6,634 nucleotides of DNA from Actinomycetales bacterium Ga0077552. Its GTDB lineage: Bacteria > Actinomycetota > Actinomycetes > Actinomycetales > Microbacteriaceae. The position numbers were made by a program, and so were the translations under genes. Position 1 is the stretch's first letter. Each line of letters opens with the position of its first letter. The notes beneath the pieces are model-generated. The model made no database searches. It was not told the DNA's origin and was given only the letters and a program-made list of their open reading frames with translations. The DNA lies in contig LNFD01000348.1 in the NCBI GenBank assembly GCA_001464255.1, positions 1-6,634 of the forward strand, written 5' to 3'. Positions 5,671-6,634 of this stretch are shown in pieces.

Positions 5671-6530
5671 GGACCCTCGGTCAGCTGCTCGTCAGCTCGC
5701 GCCCCCTGAGCTGGATCAACACGGCGTTCCCCTTCGCGGCCGCGTACCTGCTGACGACGGGCCGCATCGATGCGGCCTTCATCATCGGCACGATCTACTT
5801 CCTCATCCCGTACAACCTCGCGATGTACGGCATCAACGACGTCTTCGACTACGAGAGCGACCTGCGCAACCCGCGCAAGGGCGGCGTGGAGGGGGCGCTG
5901 CTCGATCCGAGCATCCACCGCACGACGCTGTGGGCCGCGGTCATCACGAACGTGCCGTTCCTCGTCGCCCTGGTGGCGCTCGGCTCGCCGGTGTCGTGGC
6001 TCGTGCTCGCGGTCAGTGTCTTCGCGGTGATCGCCTACTCGGCGAAGGGGCTGCGCTTCAAAGAGAAGCCCGTGCTCGACTCGATCACCTCGTCGACGCA
6101 CTTCGTGAGCCCCGCCGTCTATGGCCTCGTGCTCGCGGGCGCGGTGTTCACGCCCGCGCTGTGGCTCATCCTCATCTCGTTCTTCCTGTGGGGCATGGCC
6201 TCGCACGCGTTCGGCGCGGTGCAAGACGTCATCGCCGACCGCGAGGGCGGCCTCGCCTCGATCGCGACCGTCATCGGCGCGCGGGCGACGACGCGCCTCG
6301 CGGTGGCGGCCTACGCGCTCGCGGGCCTGCTGCTGCTCGGCACCGAGTGGCCGGGGCCGCTCGCGCTGCTCGCGGCGGTGCCCTACGTCGTCATCGTCGC
6401 GCGGTTCTGGATGATCACCGACGAGACCGCCGAGACGGCCAACCGCGGCTGGCGTCGCTTCCTGCTGCTCAACTTCGTCGCCGGGGCGATCGTGACGATG
6501 CTCATGATCTACTGGGCGATCAACCGCTGA
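5667..6530 (+). CDS. crtEb: Lycopene elongase / C50 carotenoid prenyltransferase (UbiA family)
   Basis: An integral membrane prenyltransferase that adds two C5 units from DMAPP to the ends of lycopene, giving C45 and then C50 flavuxanthin-type products. The 287-residue protein has the two UbiA aspartate motifs that hold the Mg-diphosphate: NDVFDYESD (57-65, NDxxDxxxD) and DVIAD (187-191, DxxxD). Eight or nine hydrophobic helices are spread along it. SRPLSWINTAFPFAAAYLL near the N-terminus and the NPRKGG segment after the first motif resemble lycopene elongases, not menaquinone or heme O prenyltransferases. The operon context with two C50 cyclase subunits makes this role the best one. The GTG at 5667 overlaps the crtYf stop. 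A weak GGGGA at 5659-5663 is the only Shine-Dalgarno-like site and is close to the start. It is the last gene of the operon, ending nine bases before a convergent gene. Confidence 0.93.
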   Translation: MRTLGQLLVSSRPLSWINTAFPFAAAYLLTTGRIDAAFIIGTIYFLIPYNLAMYGINDVFDYESDLRNPRKGGVEGALLDPSIHRTTLWAAVITNVPFLVALVALGSPVSWLVLAVSVFAVIAYSAKGLRFKEKPVLDSITSSTHFVSPAVYGLVLAGAVFTPALWLILISFFLWGMASHAFGAVQDVIADREGGLASIATVIGARATTRLAVAAYALAGLLLLGTEWPGPLALLAAVPYVVIVARFWMITDETAETANRGWRRFLLLNFVAGAIVTMLMIYWAINR

Positions 6531-6539
6531 GCCTGACCG

Positions 6540-6634
6540 CTACAGCCCGCCCGCGAGCCCGATCGCGACGAGCAGCAGCACGGGCGCGAGGCCCAGCACG
6601 ATGCTCACGCCGAGCGCGAGCGTCGCGATCGCGC
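6540..6634 (-). CDS. Unidentified hydrophobic protein, C-terminal end (5' part outside window)
   Basis: On the minus strand an open frame enters at the right edge and ends with TAG at 6542-6540. The visible 30 residues run from AIATLALGVSIVLG through LAPVLLLVAIG to AGGL, with no charged residue, as in a C-terminal membrane helix or pair of helices. I do not recognise the family. The frame converges on crtEb with nine bases between the stops, a packing usual for this genome. It could be a small membrane protein or the end of a transporter. The evidence is the uninterrupted frame, its composition and the lack of any other explanation for these bases, so the call is moderate. Confidence 0.55.
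   Translation of the reverse strand, partial: AIATLALGVSIVLGLAPVLLLVAIGLAGGL

Noticed and set aside
6531..6539. Possible terminator after crtEb
   Set aside because: Only nine bases separate the two convergent stops, and no stem-loop or T-run is present there.
6560..6631. 11-base inverted repeat (CGATCGCGACG and its complement) about 50 bases apart downstream of crtEb
   Set aside because: The spacing is too long for a terminator, no T-tract follows, and GATCGCG-like strings recur throughout the window as a product of codon use. It is explained by Ala-Ile and Val-Ala-Ile codons of the minus-strand gene.

Overview
The window is very GC-rich (visibly about 70% G+C). It has GTG as well as ATG starts, 4-base stop/start overlaps and almost no space between genes. 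This base composition, the protein sequences and the gene order point to a high-GC actinobacterium, most likely of the Microbacteriaceae type. The family placement is inferred, because no marker gene is present.

Layout, left to right. Bases 1-877 (+) hold the C-terminal part of a sensor histidine kinase whose start lies outside the window. Bases 850-1398 (-) hold idi, a type I isopentenyl diphosphate isomerase, whose 3' end overlaps the kinase 3' end convergently. After a 21-base divergent gap, bases 1420-6530 (+) hold a tightly packed six-gene carotenoid operon: crtE (GGPP synthase), crtB (phytoene synthase), crtI (phytoene desaturase), crtYe and crtYf (the two small membrane subunits of a heterodimeric C50 carotenoid cyclase) and crtEb (UbiA-family lycopene elongase). 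Bases 6540-6634 (-) hold the hydrophobic C-terminal end of an unidentified, probably membrane-bound protein that converges on crtEb.

Together the genes form a nearly self-contained route from C5 units to a cyclic C50 carotenoid. Idi balances IPP and DMAPP, and CrtE makes GGPP. CrtB joins two GGPP to phytoene, and CrtI desaturates it to lycopene. CrtEb adds two C5 units from DMAPP to give a flavuxanthin-type C50 compound, and CrtYe/CrtYf close the end rings. The order crtI-crtYe-crtYf-crtEb is that of the Corynebacterium glutamicum decaprenoxanthin cluster, so decaprenoxanthin is the best guess. The ring type (epsilon, gamma or beta) cannot be read from the sequence alone.

This is a known type of pathway, not a new system. 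The less ordinary points are in its wiring. The idi and crtE start codons are only 21 bases apart, and a TANNNT box sits where a leaderless crtE transcript would need it. A perfect 11+11 base inverted repeat lies just inside idi. The only break in the chain of stop/start overlaps is before crtYe. Neither a MarR-type regulator nor an MmpL gene, both linked to the corynebacterial cluster, is present in the window. No RNA genes, mobile elements or CRISPR arrays were seen, and there is no gene-free stretch longer than 21 bases.
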